Made by a program: the position numbers and the translations under genes. Positions 1-8,215 of a stretch of DNA of 64,000 bases are shown piece after piece. The notes beneath the pieces were generated by a model. It saw only the letters and a list, made by a program, of their open reading frames with translations, was not told the origin of the DNA and did not search any database. The stretch covers positions 36,016 to 100,015 of the forward strand of contig NZ_JADEXU010000005.1 of NCBI RefSeq assembly GCF_015206895.1, in the 5' to 3' direction. How positions within the stretch are numbered: the first letter of the stretch is position 1; each line of letters opens with the position of its first letter. The DNA is from Nostoc sp. LEGE 12450 (GTDB taxonomy: Bacteria > Cyanobacteriota > Cyanobacteriia > Cyanobacteriales > Nostocaceae).

Positions 1-2
1 CT

Positions 3-260
3 ACTCAACCCGAAGCTTTGATGGTACGGGGTTTAGAATCCGTAGTAGAAATTAACCAACTAATCATCAGTACCAACATCATGCGAAATGAGTTTCGGAA
101 ACAGTTTCGGTTTCCCTTGATGTTGTGGGTTAATGATGAAATTCTACGCAAGCTAGTCTGGTTAGCACCAGATTTCAAAGACTGGGCAGCAAGTACTATT
201 AGATTTGATGTATCTCACAATCAGTTAGTTGGATCTGAACAACGAGCCATCAGCGCCTAA
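3..260 (+). CDS. C-terminal end of a truncated or partial NTPase/TPR-type N-terminal domain protein
   Basis: The reading frame is open to the left edge of the window, so the true start lies outside. About 85 residues are visible, ending at the TAA at 258-260. The stretch FRFPLMLWVNDEILRKLVWLAPDFKDWAAS resembles, from memory, the N-terminal region of large cyanobacterial ATPase-TPR/WD proteins ('FPLVLWV.DE...L..LAPDF..WA'). In those proteins this motif is followed by several hundred more residues. Here the frame stops about 25 residues later, so the gene is probably truncated. Family assignment is tentative. Confidence 0.5.
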   Translation, partial: TQPEALMVRGLESVVEINQLIISTNIMRNEFRKQFRFPLMLWVNDEILRKLVWLAPDFKDWAASTIRFDVSHNQLVGSEQRAISA

Positions 261-924
261 TATTGGCTGAGATTACTCAAAATATTTGTAGATGCTAGGT
301 TGAGCCGGGCAAAATCGAAACTACGGTTCTGTTCAATTATTTATAAAATTACTTTTATTTGACCTTCGCTTACCCTAACTTCTCATGGGACATGGAAAAC
401 CTTGCTTCCATTTTTCTGTGATGCGAGGATATGGTGTACACATAAGTCCTAAAACCTCGTTTCATAAGCTTTTCCTCGTTCTCATCCTCTACATCGGAAC
501 GAAACAAGCTATTTTCCCAGATAGAGACGTGGCAGAGAATCCACAACAAACTTTCTATACAATGCAACGCTTCTGAGCTATTCCTAGATTGCCGTAGCAT
601 ATAGGGCAATACAGTTCAGATAAGACCAAAACACTTGTAGAGACGGCGATTTATCGCGTCTCAAAACCCACGATTTTGTACAAATAGCGCTTAACTCAAG
701 CGTATTGGGATATATGGCGTTTTGATTGAGTGCAATTTTCATCCAGAATTTGTATAAGGAACAAACAATTAGTACATCAGCGTCTGTATTTATATCTGTT
801 TCAGGACAAATATACTAAATTAATTCCAACTGGTGAAGTACTGGAATTATATATTTTATTGCCTATACGTGGTTGGATACTATTTCCCAGTTCTATAACT
901 CTTGAGTAACATCACTATATTACG
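261..924. other. Intergenic region, 664 bp
   Basis: I see no convincing gene. A 79-codon minus-strand frame (370-609) lacks family resemblance and start signals. The only recognisable element is the short palindromic repeat at 635-662. Confidence 0.5.
635..662. repeat. Short interspersed palindromic repeat
   Basis: TTGTAGAGACGGCGATTTAT followed by CGCGTCTC forms an imperfect inverted repeat (GAGACG..CGAT / ATCG..CGTCTC). Elements of this kind are scattered through Nostoc-type genomes. No function is known to me. Confidence 0.5.
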
Positions 925-2067
925 ATGAAAATCATGCTGAAAAAATACCTTAACACCAATCAAGCACGAATTTTTACTGCTTTGATTTTGACTGGAATTT
1001 TGTCTGTAACTAGCAGTTTAACGCTTATCAAAGATGCGACGGGCGCTTCTGCTAACTTCTCGTTAGAAACAAACAATGAAGTCCTCAAAGATAATATTAA
1101 ACCAAATCGCTTGCCACGTCCAGTAGCTAAGGCGGTACTGCGAGATTTAGCCCGCAAACAAGGAATTTTTACTAGCCAACTGCAAATTATTGATTATAGT
1201 CAACAGACTTGGCGCAATGGTTGCTTGGAACTGCCCCAATCGGATGAAATCTGCACCCAAGCATTAGTTCCTGGTTGGCGGATTGTGGTGTCTAATGGCA
1301 AACAAAATTGGGTTTATCATACCAATAACAACGGGCGATCGCTGCGTTTAGCTTCGGCAAATACTCCCTCAGACAATCTGCCAGGTAAATTACCTGCGTC
1401 TGTAAAAAATGCTGTTTTGCAAGTTGCATCCAGACGTTTGCAACAGCCAATTTCTCAACTAACCATCATTCAAGCTCAATCGCAAACTTGGAGAGATAGC
1501 TGTTTAGAGTTAGCTAATGCTGATGAATTCTGTACTCAAGCTTTGGTATCTGGCTGGCGAGTAGTTGTTGGTGGGGTTGAGCAAACCTTGGTTTATCATA
1601 CTAATCAAACAGGTTCCGCAGTCAGACTGAACCAAAGGGCTAACGAAGGTACACTGGCCCCTGTGCAAATTCCAGCCAGCGAGTTACCACCACCGTTAGA
1701 TCGAGATATAGTATTTCGGCAAATCTCCAGTGGCGGTTTTGCTGGCAGAACCTACCAAACTGTCTTACTCAAAGATGGGCGATTGATTCGCGTGCGGATT
1801 GGTGATGCCAATGATTCGGAACGCAGCGTTCGCAGCGTTTCTGTGCAACAGGTGCAACAATTTCAGAGATATTTGGAACGCTCTAATTTTAGTAAATTCC
1901 AAAATTTGAGTTACCCAGCCCCCAGTGGTGCTGCTGATTATATCACCTTCACTCTTACCAGCCAAAAGGGTACAGTTCAGTACAATGATATTTCTCGAAA
2001 TAACCTGCCAACGAATTTACAAGCAGCAGTCAAAGCCTGGAATCAACTCGTAGCCAGCGCCCAATAA
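925..2067 (+). CDS. Secreted protein with two copies of a cyanobacterial ~80-residue domain
   Basis: The protein has 380 residues. Residues about 15-42 form a hydrophobic signal segment, so it is probably exported. Residues about 60-140 and 152-232 are two homologous modules, each with a W(R)(N/D)xCLEL...DE.CTQALV.GWR(I/V)VV core, two conserved cysteines and a VYHTN strand. The cysteine pair may form a disulfide in each module. The last ~110 residues are a different domain, with FRQISSGGFAGRTYQT followed by LKDGRLIRVRIGD. The family is not one I can name; the function is unknown. A cell-envelope or periplasmic role is inferred from the signal only. Confidence 0.8.
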   Translation: MKIMLKKYLNTNQARIFTALILTGILSVTSSLTLIKDATGASANFSLETNNEVLKDNIKPNRLPRPVAKAVLRDLARKQGIFTSQLQIIDYSQQTWRNGCLELPQSDEICTQALVPGWRIVVSNGKQNWVYHTNNNGRSLRLASANTPSDNLPGKLPASVKNAVLQVASRRLQQPISQLTIIQAQSQTWRDSCLELANADEFCTQALVSGWRVVVGGVEQTLVYHTNQTGSAVRLNQRANEGTLAPVQIPASELPPPLDRDIVFRQISSGGFAGRTYQTVLLKDGRLIRVRIGDANDSERSVRSVSVQQVQQFQRYLERSNFSKFQNLSYPAPSGAADYITFTLTSQKGTVQYNDISRNNLPTNLQAAVKAWNQLVASAQ

Positions 2068-2173
2068 ATGATAAACCTCAGCAATGAGATTAAATAGCGA
2101 TTGTTTTAGCGTTTACAATCAAAACGATCGCTATTCATGCTGATTGTTCATAATTTGATGATATCTCTAACAA

Positions 2174-3436
2174 ATGATGAAAAGGTTTGTAAAGTGGTGT
2201 GTTGAGTTTCATTCTTGGTGGAATATTCGCCAAAGCAGAAAGTCGGGGTTATTTGCCGTTATCGTTACCTTGAGTGTGGTAGCTACGGTGATGCTATCGT
2301 TCCCATTGAACGCTCAAACTAATCTACCGCCAAAACTGGCATCTGAGTTAAGGGGGGTGTGGTTAACAAATATTGATAGTGATGTGTTATTTGAGCGCGA
2401 TCGCCTCAAGGGATCTTTGCAACGCCTAGATGAACTCAATTTTAACACCATATATCCGGCGGTTTGGAATTGGGGATATACATTGTATCCCAGCAAAGTT
2501 GCCCAAAAAGTAATTGGGCGATCGCTCGATCCCACACCCGGATTGCAAGGGCGAGATATCCTCAAAGAAATTGTCGATGTGGGACATCAAAAAGGGCTAA
2601 CAGTGATTCCCTGGTTTGAATTTGGCTTCATGGCACCAGCAGATTCTCTATTAGCTAAAAATCGCCCCCAATGGCTCACTAGTCGCAGCGACGGGACTCG
2701 GATTGTCAAAGAAGGCACGCATAACCGTGTTTGGCTAAATCCCTTTCGCCCAGAAGTACAACAATTTATTCAAGATTTAATCGTTGAAATTGTCAGAAAC
2801 TACAATATTGACGGCATTCAATTTGATGACCATTTTGGCTTACCATCAGAATTAGGTTACGATGCCTACACAGTGGCACTTTACAAAAAAGAACACCGTG
2901 GTAAAGCTCCTTCCAAAAACTCTAAAGATCCAGAATGGGTGCGTTGGAGAGCTAACAAAATCACCGAGTTTATGAAACGGGTATTCAAAACCATCAAAGC
3001 TACTAAAAAAGATTGCCTAGTTTCCGTTGCACCCAATCCTCAACGTTTTTCTTACGAGTTCTTTTTAGCGGACTGGCAAAAGTGGGAACGGCTGGGAATC
3101 ATTGAAGACTTAGTTTTGCAGATATATCGGGATGATTTGAATGTTTTTGTTAACGAATTAGAATATCCAGAAGTGAAAGCGGCAAAGAGCCATATTCCAG
3201 TGAGTGTGGGCATTTTGGCTGGGTTAAAAAACCGAGATGTGCCGATGCAACAGATTCAGACACAAGTGCAAAAAATCCGCGATCGCAATTTTGCTGGAGT
3301 CTCTTTCTTTTTCTATGAAACCCTCTGGAATATGAGCAAAGAAAAGCCACAAGAGCGTCAAACTGGCTTCCAGAAGATTTTCCCCACATCAACGGCTTAC
3401 CCAAATTTACTAGCGGGTTGGAAACCATTTAGTTAA
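2174..3436 (+). CDS. Glycoside hydrolase family 10-like (GHL10/DUF187) secreted protein
   Basis: The protein has 420 residues. An N-terminal membrane/signal segment (about residues 27-47, ending near LNAQT) is followed by the GHL10 domain. Its hallmarks are the opening ELRGVWLTNIDSDVLF, the segment FNTIYPAVWNWG, the VIPWFEFGFM strand, and NYNIDGIQFDDHFGLP. The acidic residues in the last motif are the likely catalytic region of this TIM barrel. The family is predicted to hydrolyse polysaccharide or peptidoglycan-type glycans at the cell surface; the substrate is not known. A heptamer repeat begins directly after the stop codon. Confidence 0.85.
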   Translation: MMKRFVKWCVEFHSWWNIRQSRKSGLFAVIVTLSVVATVMLSFPLNAQTNLPPKLASELRGVWLTNIDSDVLFERDRLKGSLQRLDELNFNTIYPAVWNWGYTLYPSKVAQKVIGRSLDPTPGLQGRDILKEIVDVGHQKGLTVIPWFEFGFMAPADSLLAKNRPQWLTSRSDGTRIVKEGTHNRVWLNPFRPEVQQFIQDLIVEIVRNYNIDGIQFDDHFGLPSELGYDAYTVALYKKEHRGKAPSKNSKDPEWVRWRANKITEFMKRVFKTIKATKKDCLVSVAPNPQRFSYEFFLADWQKWERLGIIEDLVLQIYRDDLNVFVNELEYPEVKAAKSHIPVSVGILAGLKNRDVPMQQIQTQVQKIRDRNFAGVSFFFYETLWNMSKEKPQERQTGFQKIFPTSTAYPNLLAGWKPFS

Positions 3437-3481
3437 GAGTCATTAGTCATTAGTCATTGGTCATTGGTCATTAGTCATTGG
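3437..3481. repeat. Heptanucleotide tandem repeat (TCATTAG/TCATTGG)
   Basis: About six copies of AGTCATT/GGTCATT follow immediately after the hydrolase stop codon. This is the short tandemly repeated repetitive (STRR) type typical of heterocystous cyanobacteria. Related arrays lie at 8096-8127, around 31251 and at 32443-32475. Confidence 0.85.
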
Positions 3482-3562
3482 TACTAATGACTTCGATTTC
3501 TCCACGGTCTTTTTATGAAAACGAGCGAAGCGTTGAGTCGGTGAATACTCTAAAAATTTGGG

Positions 3563-5329
3563 ATGTTACTCATGATCAGACGCTTACACAGCCGTAAAAT
3601 TTCTTTAGTGGCTATGCTGGCGCTTGTGATATGCCTTACTCTGGTAAGCGTGCGTTCATTTGGGCAAACAATTATGACATCAGCACCCCAACTGCTCACC
3701 GATCCATTTTTACAACTACCAACTGAAACCTCAGTGCAAGTAGTTTGGTTTACTGAGTTTGCTGGTGTTAACCACACAGTAACTTATGGTGAAAATCTTA
3801 AACAAACTGCTAAGGCAAATACTACTAAACTCAGTCGCACTCGTGAAGACCAGCAATCAAGAGTTGGAAACCAAACTAAAGACGGTGAAGTTTATCAAAA
3901 ACCAGTTCAGCGCGACATTTGGCGACATGAGGCTGAGGTAGGTGGGTTAACTCCTGGTGTGCGGTTAAACTATCGGGTTACGAGTGTGCGAGAAGACGGC
4001 GAGAGTATTAACAGTGATGTTTTTACCCTTGCAGCTACTCCCAAACCAGATACACCACTAAAAATTTTACTTACCTCAGATCATCAATTAAAGCCGATGA
4101 CAGCAGCGAATCTGCAAAAGGTGGTAGAAACAGTTGGACGAGTTGATGGGGTGTGGTTTGCGGGTGATTTGGTTAATATTAGCGATCGCGCCTCAGAATG
4201 GTTTGATGATAATAGTGGTGGTGCGTTGTTTCCCGGCTTACAAGGTCGTGCTACTTATGAAATGACGCACAACGACATTAAGACAATCTACACTGGTGGA
4301 CAAATAATTCAACACGCACCCATGTTTACTTGCATTGGTAATCATGAGGTGATGGGGCGATTTGCCAGGATGGGAAGTTTAAATGATGAATTTGATGATA
4401 CGATTCCCCGCGTCGTTGCTCAAAAAATTTATCGAGACAAATCTTTAATAGATAATTCTTTTAATACTAATACCTACGAAGAGATTTTCTCTTTACCAAA
4501 AAGTAAAGAGGGTGGAAAAAGGTATTATGCAGTCAGTTTTGGGGATGTGCGTTTAGTGGTACTGTACGCTACGAATATGTGGCGGACTCCCAACTTAGAT
4601 AGAAAGCGCAGGGGTAGATATCAGGAAGCTGAAAAGGATTTAAATAATCCTGAAAATTGGGGTTATGGACAGCTAATTTATGAGCCAATTGCTAAAGGGA
4701 GCAAGCAGTATAATTGGCTAGAAGCAGAACTCAACAGCCCTGAATTTAAACAAGCAAAATACAAAGTTGTGATGTTCCATCATCCACCCCATACTCTGGG
4801 TGATAATATTGTCCCTGCTTATACAGAACCTGTTCAAATAATTGAACGAGATAGTAATAATATTAAAGCTGTGCGTTACGAATACCCGAAAGATGCAGAT
4901 TATATTATCCGTGATGTTGTGCCTTTATTAGAAGCGGCTAATGTGCAATTGGTATTCTATGGGCATTCTCATTTGTGGAATCGTTTTGTTAGTCCCAGTG
5001 GAATGCACTTTTTGGAAACATCTAATGTGGGCAATACTTACGGCGCTGCTTGGGGTGACAGAAAGCGAGAAGTGCCAATTGGATATCAAGAGGATTATGT
5101 TAAGGTTGGCGATCCCAATGGTTTAGAACCGATAGTGCCCACAATTGCCCCTTTGTTGGGTGAAGATGGAAAGGCAATGCCTTATATTTCGAGTAATAAT
5201 ATTACGGTTTTTAGTATTTTTGATACCGGGGCAGGGACAATAAGTAGTTATCGCTTTGACACTCGCAAGCCTGATTCGGAAGTAGTGAAGTTTGATGAAT
5301 TTAAGTTGAAATATAGCAATCCTATTTGA
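3563..5329 (+). CDS. Secreted calcineurin-like metallophosphoesterase (purple acid phosphatase-like)
   Basis: The protein has 588 residues. An N-terminal hydrophobic signal (SLVAMLALVICLTLVSVRSF) precedes a fibronectin-like N-terminal domain typical of purple acid phosphatases (LLTDPFLQLPTETSVQVVWF). The metallophosphoesterase core follows with LLTSDHQ, GDLVN, GNHEVMG, MFHHPPH and GHSHLWNR, which supply the two-metal ligands. The first motif, DHQ rather than the usual DxH or GDxG, is slightly atypical. It probably cleaves phosphomono- or diesters in the periplasm or outside the cell. Two ATGs lie close together (3563 and 3572); either could be the start. A perfect hairpin lies downstream at 5351. 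Confidence 0.85.
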   Translation: MLLMIRRLHSRKISLVAMLALVICLTLVSVRSFGQTIMTSAPQLLTDPFLQLPTETSVQVVWFTEFAGVNHTVTYGENLKQTAKANTTKLSRTREDQQSRVGNQTKDGEVYQKPVQRDIWRHEAEVGGLTPGVRLNYRVTSVREDGESINSDVFTLAATPKPDTPLKILLTSDHQLKPMTAANLQKVVETVGRVDGVWFAGDLVNISDRASEWFDDNSGGALFPGLQGRATYEMTHNDIKTIYTGGQIIQHAPMFTCIGNHEVMGRFARMGSLNDEFDDTIPRVVAQKIYRDKSLIDNSFNTNTYEEIFSLPKSKEGGKRYYAVSFGDVRLVVLYATNMWRTPNLDRKRRGRYQEAEKDLNNPENWGYGQLIYEPIAKGSKQYNWLEAELNSPEFKQAKYKVVMFHHPPHTLGDNIVPAYTEPVQIIERDSNNIKAVRYEYPKDADYIIRDVVPLLEAANVQLVFYGHSHLWNRFVSPSGMHFLETSNVGNTYGAAWGDRKREVPIGYQEDYVKVGDPNGLEPIVPTIAPLLGEDGKAMPYISSNNITVFSIFDTGAGTISSYRFDTRKPDSEVVKFDEFKLKYSNPI

Positions 5330-5350
5330 TTTGTGAAAATCGTTAGCTTC

Positions 5351-5383
5351 AGATCCCCGACTTCTTCAAGAAGTCGGGGATCT
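5351..5383. terminator. Perfect 16-bp hairpin between convergent genes, likely bidirectional terminator and repeat
   Basis: AGATCCCCGACTTCTT is followed by one base and its exact reverse complement. It sits between the convergent metallophosphoesterase and beta-lactamase-like genes. The same palindrome, differing only at the central base, recurs at 12411-12443, so it is also a dispersed repeat. There is no long T-run, so termination is inferred from position and stem strength. Confidence 0.6.
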
Positions 5384-5409
5384 TGTTATTCGCGAATGAT
5401 TTAGGATTG

Positions 5410-6342
5410 CTAAAGATTGGCGATCGCATCGGCAACTTGTCCAGAAACAAAGGGCAAAATAGCCTGACTCTTCGCCTGTACTTTACCTTCAGTAAATACC
5501 ACTAAGAGATAAGGGCGCTGTTCTGGTAACTCAATATACGCTGCATCATGGCGAACTTGACTTGTCCAGCCTGCTTTTGACCAAATTTGAGCATTTTTAG
5601 GAAGTCCACTACCTAAGAAACCTGTTACTTGATTTTCCTCGGTGTCAGTGGGTAAATCGTTGAGAGGACGTTTCAGTAAAGCCATCATTGCTTGCGATCG
5701 CGCACTTGAAACCGCCACCCCACCTACAATACTATGCAATAACCTAGCGATCGCATTTGTTGTCAACATATTGCGATTTTCTAGTAACTCTCCCGCAAAC
5801 GCCCGTTCCCGTCCATAAGGCCCATCACCCCAAGTTTTTTGACAGACGTTAATCGTCTCCATTTCTTCCCAACCCAAAGATTGATAATAGCGGTTAACGA
5901 TATTACGCTGATATTTCCAGGTTTCAAAGGGCCCGGTTGGTAATTCTGGCCCAGATGTAGTACCACTTAAAATATCCACAACCAAGCTGGTAGCATCGTT
6001 ACTAGAATCGACAATCATATCCCGCAAGGCGCGTTCCAACTCCTTGGAAGTTTGACTCATGCCTTTTTCTAGCCATTCATTTACCGCCACCAGGTAAAAT
6101 AGCTTGACTACACTGGCGGGATAAATCCGTTCAACACCGCGATAAGTAAAACCACGGACTGGATGATCCCAAAAAGCGTTGGGAGTCAGCGCCCCACCAG
6201 TATTTACTCGCACTGGTGGATCGTAAACAACCCAAGTCAGGGCAATTTGATTCCGGGCTAAAGTCGGAAATGCTGCCCAAGTTGCATCTAAAATGCCATT
6301 ACCAATATTTTCGAGTTGTTCGTCTTTATTAAAAAAAATCAT
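5410..6342 (-). CDS. Serine hydrolase, class A beta-lactamase-like
   Basis: The protein has 310 residues and no signal peptide. It carries the penicillin-recognising fold signatures: SxxK as S77-V-V-K80 in PASVVKLFYL, an S-x-N element around 113-116 (SSND), and a KTG-type triad replaced by KAG (SKAGWTS). True class A enzymes are exported, so this cytosolic form, with Ala in KTG, may not be a resistance enzyme. Cell-wall peptide or other ester/amide hydrolysis is a reasonable alternative. It is divergent from the NlpC/P60 peptidase, with only nine bases between the two start codons. That suggests linked expression and a shared envelope role (inference). Confidence 0.75.
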   Translation of the reverse strand: MIFFNKDEQLENIGNGILDATWAAFPTLARNQIALTWVVYDPPVRVNTGGALTPNAFWDHPVRGFTYRGVERIYPASVVKLFYLVAVNEWLEKGMSQTSKELERALRDMIVDSSNDATSLVVDILSGTTSGPELPTGPFETWKYQRNIVNRYYQSLGWEEMETINVCQKTWGDGPYGRERAFAGELLENRNMLTTNAIARLLHSIVGGVAVSSARSQAMMALLKRPLNDLPTDTEENQVTGFLGSGLPKNAQIWSKAGWTSQVRHDAAYIELPEQRPYLLVVFTEGKVQAKSQAILPFVSGQVADAIANL

Positions 6343-6351
6343 TCTCTAATA

Positions 6352-7056
6352 ATGTCCTTTAATCTAAAATCCGAAGTCCAAAATCCAAAATTAGGAGAGT
6401 ATCAGTGTTTAGCTGACCTAAATTTATATGATTCTCCTGAATGTACACGTTTAGCAACTCAATCTGCATCTGGGAGGCATTTGTGGGTAACATCAAATCG
6501 TCAAAATTTAGCGGTCGAGGTGTATTTGTGTGAAGATGACTATCCGGGATGGTTATCTATTTCAGATTTTGATTCATTACAACCTGCTACTGTACCTTAT
6601 CAGGCTGCAACATTTTCTGAATCTGAAATTAAGAAACTCCTCGCAGAAGTCATCGCTTTTGCCCAAAAAGCGATGCAACAATCAAATTATTACCTTTGGG
6701 GTGGTACGGTTGGGCCAAATTATGATTGTTCTGGGTTGATGCAGGCGGCGTTTGCTTCGGTGGGGATTTGGCTACCTAGAGATGCCTATCAACAGGAAGG
6801 ATTTACCCAACCAATTACGATTGCAGAACTAGCAGCCGGGGATCTGGTATTTTTTGGAACTAACCAAAAAGCAACCCATGTCGGGCTTTATTTAGCTGAT
6901 GGTTATTACATCCATAGTTCTGGTAAAGATCAGGGACGGGATGGAATTGCGATTGATATTCTCTCGGAACAGGGAGATGCTGTTAGTCTGTCGTATTATC
7001 AGCAGCTGCGAGGTGCTGGTAGAGTTTTTAAGAGTTACGAACCACAGAGACGCTGA
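6352..7056 (+). CDS. NlpC/P60 gamma-D-glutamyl-L-diamino acid endopeptidase with N-terminal SH3b domain
   Basis: The ATG at 6352 gives 234 residues. Residues about 1-80 form a bacterial SH3 domain and about 95-225 the NlpC/P60 cysteine peptidase. With this start the catalytic residues fall at Cys126 (NYDCSGLM), His176 (ATHVGLY) and His188 (YYIHSSG). As I recall, this is the numbering of the structurally characterised Anabaena/Nostoc enzymes that cut murein tri- and tetrapeptide stems during wall recycling. No signal peptide is visible, consistent with a cytosolic recycling role. An upstream in-frame TTG would add 12 residues overlapping the divergent gene and is less likely. The last codons overlap a dispersed CACAGAGACGCTGAGG-type repeat. 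Confidence 0.9.
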   Translation: MSFNLKSEVQNPKLGEYQCLADLNLYDSPECTRLATQSASGRHLWVTSNRQNLAVEVYLCEDDYPGWLSISDFDSLQPATVPYQAATFSESEIKKLLAEVIAFAQKAMQQSNYYLWGGTVGPNYDCSGLMQAAFASVGIWLPRDAYQQEGFTQPITIAELAAGDLVFFGTNQKATHVGLYLADGYYIHSSGKDQGRDGIAIDILSEQGDAVSLSYYQQLRGAGRVFKSYEPQRR

Positions 7057-7070
7057 GGGCGCTGAGGCTT

Positions 7071-8084
7071 ATGAGGAGTGGGTTGGTTGATCAAGGGTTG
7101 AGTGAGGAGAATGGGACGATTTCGACTATTGTCCCAGATGTTTCGGTGGTGGTGCCGATACATGATGAGGTGGAAAGTTTGCCGCTTTTATTAGAAGCGA
7201 TCGCATCTACTTTATCTTCTAGTCAGGTAAATTATGAAATCATCTGTGTGGATGATGGTTCTACAGATGGTTCCGGGGATTTTTTGAAAAAAGAGGCGCA
7301 AAACCGCACTGATTTAAAGGCGGTAATTTTGCGTCGCAATTACGGACAAACTGCGGCGATGGCTGCTGGATTTTATTATGCAGCCGGGAAAGCGATCGTT
7401 ACTTTAGATGCCGATCTCCAAAATGATCCGGCTGATATCCCTATGTTATTAGCAAAGCTGGATGAAGGTTACGATTTGGTAAGTGGTTGGCGGCAAAAAC
7501 GCCAAGATGGTGCTGTAAATCGGTTACTTCCTTCCAAAATTGCTAACTGGCTAATTCGTCGCACCACTAGCGTGAATATTCATGATTATGGCTGTTCGCT
7601 GAAAGCTTATCGTGCAGAACTGTTGGCAGATATGAACCTCTACGGTGAACTACACCGATTTTTACCCGCTTTGGCGTACATCGAAGGAGCTAGAATTACT
7701 GAAATACCAGTGCGTCATCACGCCCGTCGTTTTGGTCGCAGTAAGTATGGGATTTGGCGGACATTCCGGGTGTTGATGGATTTGTTAACTATTCTATTTA
7801 TGAAAAAGTTCCTCACCCGGCCGATGCACGTTTTTGGGCTGTTGGGCTTGATTTCAATGGTTTCAGGCACAGCGATCGGAATTTACTTGACTTTTGTCAA
7901 ATTAGCTTTAGGTGAGATGATTGGCAATCGCCCCTTGCTAAGTTTAGCTGTTCTCCTGCTAGTAACTGGGGTGCAGTTATTTTGCTTCGGTCTTTTAGCA
8001 GAATTGCTCATGCGTACATACCATGAATCCCAAGGACGGCCTATCTATCGCGTGCGAGAAGTAGTAGCAAAAATTGTTAAGTAA
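7071..8084 (+). CDS. GT2 glycosyltransferase, DPM1/GtrB-like, with C-terminal membrane segments
   Basis: The protein has 337 residues. The GT-A domain begins at DVSVVVPIHDEVESLP and has the DDGSTDGS nucleotide-binding motif and a DADLQNDPADIP metal-binding motif. The conserved CSLKAYR and KYGIWRTFRV elements of polyprenyl-phosphate glycosyltransferases follow. Two transmembrane helices occupy about residues 245-310. The family transfers a sugar from a nucleotide donor to undecaprenyl or dolichyl phosphate at the membrane; the sugar cannot be told. It starts 14 bases after the peptidase gene and may be co-transcribed with it. Confidence 0.88.
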   Translation: MRSGLVDQGLSEENGTISTIVPDVSVVVPIHDEVESLPLLLEAIASTLSSSQVNYEIICVDDGSTDGSGDFLKKEAQNRTDLKAVILRRNYGQTAAMAAGFYYAAGKAIVTLDADLQNDPADIPMLLAKLDEGYDLVSGWRQKRQDGAVNRLLPSKIANWLIRRTTSVNIHDYGCSLKAYRAELLADMNLYGELHRFLPALAYIEGARITEIPVRHHARRFGRSKYGIWRTFRVLMDLLTILFMKKFLTRPMHVFGLLGLISMVSGTAIGIYLTFVKLALGEMIGNRPLLSLAVLLLVTGVQLFCFGLLAELLMRTYHESQGRPIYRVREVVAKIVK

Positions 8085-8095
8085 CGTAACAATAG

Positions 8096-8183
8096 TAGTC
8101 ATTGGTCATTGGTCATTGGTCATTGGTAAATAGTTAAGAGTAAATATCGGTTGACTCTAGACGAAGGACGAAGGACGAAGGAC
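8096..8183. repeat. Two adjacent heptamer arrays (TCATTGG and ACGAAGG)
   Basis: About four TCATTGG units lie at 8096-8127. Three ACGAAGG units at 8161-8182 run into ACAAATGAC. Both are STRR-type sequences in the short spacer before the MFS gene. Confidence 0.8.
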
Positions 8184-8215
8184 AAATGACAAAACCTCAT
8201 TAAATTGCATCTACC

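Noticed and set aside
370..609. 79-codon minus-strand frame as a gene
   Set aside because: No family resemblance, no Shine-Dalgarno sequence, and it overlaps another open frame on the plus strand.
3437..3481. CRISPR-like direct repeats
   Set aside because: The units are seven bases and contiguous, with no spacers; they are STRR heptamers, as are the arrays at 8096, 18881, 32443 and 52591.
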